64,000 nucleotides of DNA. Source: Phocoena phocoena (taxonomy: Eukaryota; Chordata; Mammalia; Artiodactyla; Phocoenidae). The first letter of the stretch is position 1. Every line of letters starts with the position of its first letter. The notes below the pieces were generated by a model. That model was not told the DNA's origin and did no database searches. It saw only the letters and a program-made list of their open reading frames with translations. Positions 58,401 through 64,000 of the stretch are shown here, piece after piece. Made by a program: the position numbers and the translations under genes. The stretch covers positions 63,980,220-64,044,219 of the forward strand of contig NC_089235.1 in NCBI RefSeq assembly GCF_963924675.1, written 5' to 3'.

Positions 58401-59409
58401 AATAAAGATAAAGAAGCTTAATTGATGCACAATTCTAATTTTCCTGTGGCTTTGAAAGTTCATATTAGGACTTGGTCCTTGAGTACCTGTTCAATAATCT
58501 TTGCAGCTGCTATATTTCTATGTGGATAGTGAGCAATTCCTAAAGTTACAGGACTATTGCAGAAGTAGCTATATAAAGAGTAGGAAAATATTACTGTAGG
58601 AAATCATAGTTACAACAGAAAAATCATACCCAATTTGATTATCATCTTGCTTAGAATTTGTGGAGTACCTTTATATCTGGAATCACTGTTTTTGTAGGTA
58701 GGAAATGAATCATACAAGTGTTCAGAAGAAATTAATTTAATTTCTGTTTATTCACAGTCAAAGCAACTGTGTCTCATATTATTTCCTAAGTCAGTTTTCT
58801 ACCCTAACCAAGTAAATACCTACTAAGTCCCCAAATATCTCATTTTTATTTGTATTTTCAATATTTTCTTTGCCTTTTAAATTTGATTTTCAGAATGCAG
58901 CGTATTCTACACCTGGGTGCAGCTTCCACTGTATTTTTCCACTAAATTGTTTGTGTTTCCTGGAAGGGATAATCTATAGGAAGAACTTAGCGGGACTTCT
59001 TATACACTTCCATTCACAGAGCCAGAAATAGTGATGTAGTGAGTGTAGGAGATTCTATCATAGGGCAAACAAAACTCAATATAAACTGGCATTTTATTTC
59101 TGAAAATGAAATTAGGCATATATATTACAAAGACAAAAATATCTCTGCTTTTTATATAAAGAATTCTACTTTTAAAAGTTGGAATTAAAGAAATAGTCAT
59201 AAAGCCTATCAACATTATAATTGCAAAGATGTTCATTCAAATTGATATTTTAATAGAAAGAATAGAAGACCTATAAATATTCAGCATTAAAAACATTTAT
59301 ATAAATTATGGATTATTTATTTTAAAGATTATATGACTTGTAAAGTTATACATTTAATAACACTTGAGTACTTGATAATTGCTCCCTATATATTAATAAT
59401 TGTGAGATA
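55469..59409. other. Long AT-rich intergenic stretch
   Basis: About 3.9 kb without a supported gene. 56940-57150 has traces of an old LINE 3' end in plus orientation ('aattcatcagtagtagaata'). 57950-58100 ('cagtatttctcaaagcatga') looks like the left end of a MER5-type hAT element. 57640-57700 is a nearly pure AT tract. The remainder is unrecognised. Confidence 0.5.
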
Positions 59410-59690
59410 GAAAATTATAAATATAATTTATGCTAATCATGTAAAAAGTACATATATGCCTGACACTGTTCTGGGCTCTCAGGATGTCACAAAAACCAAA
59501 AATGGACAACTCTACTCTTAGGGCCTTTATATTCTAGGAAGATGGAAAGACAGAGAAATGTTAGGTGTTAGAAATCATCAAATAAAAATACAAATAAAGA
59601 ATGTAATTTCAGATATGAACAACAAATAGGATAATCTGATAGAGAAAAATTTGCGTACTTTAGAAATGATCAAGTAAACCCTATCTGATA
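59410..59690 (+). repeat. Front part of an ancient interspersed repeat
   Basis: Order 'gcctgacactgttctgggct', 'gggcctttatattctaggaa', 'gaaagacagagaaatgtta' and 'gtaatttcagatatgaacaa' matches the beginning of the same unnamed old repeat whose middle and end occur at 1300-1995 and 24741-25560. Confidence 0.45.
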
Positions 59691-59858
59691 CAGGATTTTT
59701 AATTTTTTAAATTAATTTTTAATCAATTTTATTGAAGTGTAATTTGCATATAATAAATTGTATTCACTTACAGTGTACAATTTGATGATTTACGCCTCTG
59801 AGATTACCACTACAGTAAAGCTACAGGTTATATGCATCATAAACTTTTCCTTGTGCCT

Positions 59859-60056
59859 TTTTTTTTTTTTTTTTTTTTTGCGTTACGTGGGCCTCTCACT
59901 GTTGTGGCCTCTCCCGTTGCAGAGCACAGGCTCAGCGGCCATGGCTCACAGGCCCAGCCGCTCCGCGGCATGTGGGATCTTCCCGGACCAGGGCACGAAC
60001 CCATGTCCCCTGCATTGGCAGGTGGACTCTCAACCACTGCGCCACCAGGGAAGCCC
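59859..60056 (-). mobile_element. CHR-1-type SINE with 15-bp deletion
   Basis: Antisense CHR-1 inside the L1M 3'UTR, flanked by a perfect 10-bp duplication, 'ccttgtgcct' (59849-59858 and 60057-60066). Compared with its relatives here it lacks 15 bp between two copies of CAGGCTC. Confidence 0.95.
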
Positions 60057-61020
60057 CCTTGTGCCTCTTTGAATGCAATTCCTCTGCCCTAAGACTCATT
60101 AAACTACTGATTGACTTTTCTTATTATAAATATAATAATATTGCATTGTCTAGAGATTCATACAAGTAGAATCATACAGTGTGTGCATTTATCATGTTGT
60201 GGTACGTATCAGTGCCTCATTCCTATTTATTGTGGAGTGGTACTCTATCATGTGGCTATAACAGTAAATGTTTGTTCATTCTCTGTTGATTGATCTTTAC
60301 ATTTTCTCAGTTTAAGGGCACTCTGAATAAAGTTGCTATGAATATTTATGCACAGATCATTGTGTGGACATACGCTTTCCATTCTCTTGGAGAAATACCT
60401 AGGAGAGAAATGATTGGGCTATAATAAATTTGTTGGTATAATTTTTAAAAATAAACTTCTAAACTGTCTTCCAAAGTGGAGGTGTAATTTTACATTTCCT
60501 CTAGCAATGTATCAGGGTTCCAGTTACTCCACGTTCTTGTCAACACATGGAATTGTCAGTCCTTTAAATTTTGGCCATTGTTGTCATTTGTCATTTGTGA
60601 AATACTGACTTAGATATTTCTCTCCTGTGTTTGTAGTGGTGTGGCATTGATTAGCAATTTCTGATGACCATTGATACTTAGCTATCATTTTATGTGCTTA
60701 TGTTTATTTGTCTATGTTCATTTGTGTAGTAACTGTACAAATCTTTTGCCTGCTTTTTAAAAAATTGTGTTAGTTTTTCATATTGAACAGTAAGAATTCT
60801 TTATATATTCTGGCTACAAGATCTTTGCAGATATATGTATTGCAAACATTTTCTGAGATTGTGCTTTGCAAGTTTTCTTAACAAATCTTTGCCCGTTCTA
60901 AATGTTGAGAAAGTCCAATTTTCCTTTTTTTTTCTTTTATGGTTTGTGCTTTTTTGTGTCCTATCTACAAAAATTTTACAGAGCTTTTCTTTCATAATTT
61001 ATTCTAGAAATTTGATAGTT

Positions 61021-61068
61021 CTGCCTTTTATATTTAGGTCTATTCTGCCTTTTATGTTTAGGTCTATG
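61021..61068. repeat. 24-bp tandem duplication inside L1 ORF2
   Basis: Units 61021-61044 and 61045-61068 differ at two positions. Read on the minus strand the duplication adds eight codons in frame ('DLNIKGRIDLNIKGR') to the old L1 ORF2 remnant. Confidence 0.9.
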
Positions 61069-62684
61069 ATCCATTTCAAGTTAATCTTTTTGTATGTCAT
61101 GAGGTAATGTTTGATCAAGTGTATTTCTGCAGTGTCAGTTTTGACTTCTCCTTTTTGTTTTCCATACAAACATCCAATTTTATGTACCATTTGTTGAAAA
61201 AGTATTTTATCCCCTTTTAATGGCTTCAACATTACTGTTGACAATCAACTGACTTCATATGTGTGGTTTTAATTCTGGACCTTTTTATCCTCCATTAATC
61301 CATACGTCTTATAATTTTTTTGCTATTGATTCTTGTAGTTCACAGTAAATCCTGAAATCCAATTGTAAAAGTTTCCCATTTTGAAAACTGATCTGGCTAC
61401 CTTAGGCTATCTGCCTTTACAGATAAATTTTAGAGTAAATTTGTCAATTTCTATTTTAAAAACTGCTATATTTTTATGTGGATTGCATCAAATCTATATA
61501 GATCAATTTGGGGAAAATTAGCACTTTTACAAAACTGAGTCCTCCAATCTATATTTCTCCAATTATTTAGGTCTTCTTTAACTTTCTTCAGCAATATTTC
61601 ATATTTTTCTGTGTAGAAATGATGTATATGTTTGTTGCATTTGTCCCTACATACTTTTTGATGCTGTTGTAAATAGGACAAAGTTTGAATTATTTTTCAA
61701 TTTTTGTTGTTAGCATATGAAATATGGTTTTTAAAACATTAACCATGAGTACTGTACTACTGCTAAATTCACCTATTAATTCTAATAGTTGCTTTGTAAT
61801 TCCCAGGGTTTTCTACATACATAGTTCTGTCAAGTGTAAAAAGAAACTTTATTTCCTTTGTTCCAAACAGTATGCCCTATTCTTACCTTAATTACTTATT
61901 TACTTTTTATTCTCTTACTTTATTGCACTGATTAGGATCTCCAATAAATGTGGAATAAAAGTGGGTGAGTGAACATTTTTGGCTCTTTCTAAATTTTATG
62001 GAATAACGATTAATATTTCATCATACTAAGCATAGTATTTGCCTTAGATTTTCATAGATGACTTTCTCACTGAGAAAATTCTCCTCTATTCTTAATTTCC
62101 AAAGAGTCATTATTATAAATTAATTTGCAGTTTAATAAATGTCTTTCTACATCAATTAAATTTATCATATGATTGTCTTTATTCTGCTAAGGTGGTGAAT
62201 TACACTGATACTCAAATATAAAGAAAACTTTACATTCTTTTAAAAAACACTTGGTTATACCATGGAATTCTCTTTTATGTTGTTGAATATGATTCACTTG
62301 CAATTTAAAGATTTTTACATCGATTCATACAGGGATATTGGCCTGTACTTTTCTTCTATTTATAATGTCTTTATCAGGTTTTGGTATTAGTTTATCATTT
62401 GTGTTATTACTGGGATTATAAAATGAGTTTAGAAGTATTTCATCTTCCTTTACTTTTTGAGGAGAATTGTGTAATATCAGCGTTATTTCTTCAATTCACC
62501 AGTGAAACTATTTTGCTTCAGTTTTTCTTTTGGAGAAGATTTTTGCTATAGAGTACAATTTCTTCAACAAATCTTCACATTTTTATTAAATGTCAATTTT
62601 GGTAAGTTGCATATACAAAAGAGTTTAGCCATTTCATTTAGGTTGTTGGGATGGTTGGTGTAAAATTCTTCATAACAATTTATT

Positions 62685-62909
62685 TATTTATTTATTTTTT
62701 ATTTTTAAATTTTTTTTGCGGTACGTGGGCCTCTCACCGTTTTGGCCTCTCCCATTGAGGAGCACAGGCTCCGGATGCGCAGGCTCAGCGGCCATGGCGC
62801 ACGGGCCCAGCCACTCTGCAGCATGTGGGATCTTCCCAGACCAGGGCACGAACCCGCGTCCCCTGCATCGGCAGGCAGACTCTCAACCACTGTGCCACCA
62901 GGGAAGCCC
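62685..62909 (-). mobile_element. CHR-1-type SINE inside L1M
   Basis: Antisense CHR-1 with a (TTTA)n/T-rich tail, 'gcggtacgtgggcctctcac' and the head 'gccaccagggaagccc'. It is flanked by 'acaatttatt' against 'acaatttatc' (62675-62684 and 62910-62919). Confidence 0.95.
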
Positions 62910-62974
62910 ACAATTTATCATTATCATTTTAATGTCTGTAACATCTATAGTGATTTTTGAATCACTTCAAAATT

Positions 62975-63013
62975 TTTTGAATTTATTTTGCCCTTTTGAA
63001 TTTATTTTGCCCT
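62975..63013. repeat. 19-bp tandem duplication
   Basis: Two adjacent copies of 'ttttgaatttattttgccc' with period 19 (62975-62993 and 62994-63012), inside the old L1M. Confidence 0.9.
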
Positions 63014-64000
63014 TATTTTCTAGCTTCTAATGTTCTTCTAATCTTAGGTCTGTGATTTTAAGACTTTCTTATCTTCTTGTATAAGTGTTTACAACTACAC
63101 CCTCTAAGCACTGCTTGCTTTAAGCATTCAAGACTTGTAATATGTTGTAACTGGATTATTATTCTGTTTGAAATATTATATTATAATTTGTTCTTTGACC
63201 CATAAACTTTTCAAAAATGTTTTGCTTAATTTACAAAAAGAATGAGTTTTATGAAATATTTTATAGTTTTTAATTTCAAATTTATTTCTGTTTTGTCACA
63301 GGTCATACTCTATGATTGCATATCTTTTACAATTATTTGAACTTGTTTTATGGCCAAGATGTGGTCCATCTTGGTGAATTTATAATGTACATATGAAAAA
63401 ATGTGTATTTTGAAGTTCTTGGGTATAGTGCATCATAAATACCAAATAGTGGTTGAGAATGTTGTGATTATGCATTTCTTTACCAATTTTATTTTGTCTA
63501 GTTTTGCTACACTGCTAAAAGATTGGTGCTACAATCTATGCTTATTTAATTTAATTAACTTATTTATTTGATTACTGTTATATTTTGCTTAAATTCAGGC
63601 TCTCTCTATTATTAAATATATACATAATTATGATTGTCAATTCTTCTTAATTCTTTTATCATTATAAAATGTCTCCTTATTCTTAGGTAATACTTCTTAT
63701 CTGGAAGTCTATTTTATCTAATATTAAAAATCCCACTCCAGTCTTGGGATAAGTACTTGTATGGTATAACCTTTTCCATTTATTTATTTTTTAACATAGC
63801 TGTATCTTTATATTTAAAATGTGTATCCTGTTAAGAGTACATAGCTGATTCTTACATTTTTGTTCATTCTGAAAATATCTCACTTTTTATTGGAATGTTT
63901 ATTCCAATTATATTTAATGTAATTATTGGTATGAATCTAGGTCTTCCAATTCATTAGTTGTTTTCTGTTTGCCACTCTATTGTTTTGTTTTGCTTTATTT

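Larger units (their letters stand above)
59695..64000 (-). mobile_element. Old L1M LINE, runs off the right edge
   Basis: Antisense L1M over 4.3 kb. It starts with the 3'UTR at 59695 ('tttattgaagtgtaatttgc', 'acagtgtacaatttgatgat'), followed by distal ORF2 (60150-60600) and reverse transcriptase (about 60830-62560), and reaches the endonuclease region (63290-63560: 'ggccaagatgtggtccatct', 'aatgtgtattttgaagttct'). CHR-1 SINEs split it at 59859-60056 and 62685-62909. Small readable pieces (60999-61244, 61466-61681) resemble ORF2, for example 'KKVKEDLNNW'. It is heavily decayed, and its 5' end lies outside the window. Confidence 0.85.

Overview
This 64 kb window is ordinary non-coding DNA from a mammal, and the repeats point to a cetacean (whale or dolphin). 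It carries many copies of the tRNA-derived CHR SINE families. These include about ten CpG-rich CHR-1 copies of roughly 200 bp, ending in A-tails and mostly flanked by target-site duplications, which are typical of dolphins and whales. It also holds cetartiodactyl-type L1 LINEs and older placental repeats (MIR, L2, L1M, Tigger1, MER20-like hAT, ERVL-like internal sequence, solo LTRs). I found no host protein-coding exon, rRNA, tRNA or CRISPR array. Every open frame I examined that has a recognisable product is a remnant of a LINE, a SINE or an endogenous retrovirus.

Layout. 1-8 kb: a CHR-2 SINE; an internally deleted minus-strand L1 (2222-4622); a Tigger1 DNA-transposon fragment; an older L1 with a textbook twin-priming inversion (4845-7847). 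8-13.9 kb: two SINEs, an old minus-strand L1M interrupted by a CHR-2 SINE, and a CHR-1 SINE. 13.8-22.4 kb: a nested stack in which an old minus-strand L1M is split by a full-length (about 7 kb) plus-strand L1 with decayed ORF1 and ORF2, and again by an LTR. 22-28 kb: old L1M, ancient-repeat and hAT fragments. 27.8-28.6 kb: an ERV-type LTR between two diverged 168-bp direct repeats. 29-34 kb: an L2 carrying two SINEs, and a MIR split by a short L1 insertion. 38.7-41.4 kb: a degenerate minus-strand ERVL-like internal region with integrase-like sequence. 41-55 kb: several CHR-1 SINEs, L2/L1 fragments and microsatellites. 59.7-64 kb: the 3' part of another old minus-strand L1M that runs off the right edge, with two CHR-1 insertions.

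There is no operon-like functional logic. The window records layered retrotransposition: MIR/L2 oldest, then L1M and DNA transposons, then cetartiodactyl L1 and CHR-2, then CHR-1. I found no convincing undescribed system. The points most worth checking are the twin-primed L1, the internally deleted L1, an ORF1 frame break shared by two L1 copies, the LTR between direct repeats, and several small tandem duplications. Family names come from recognition of consensus-like sequence without a database search, so boundaries are good to about 5-30 bp and subfamily names are provisional.
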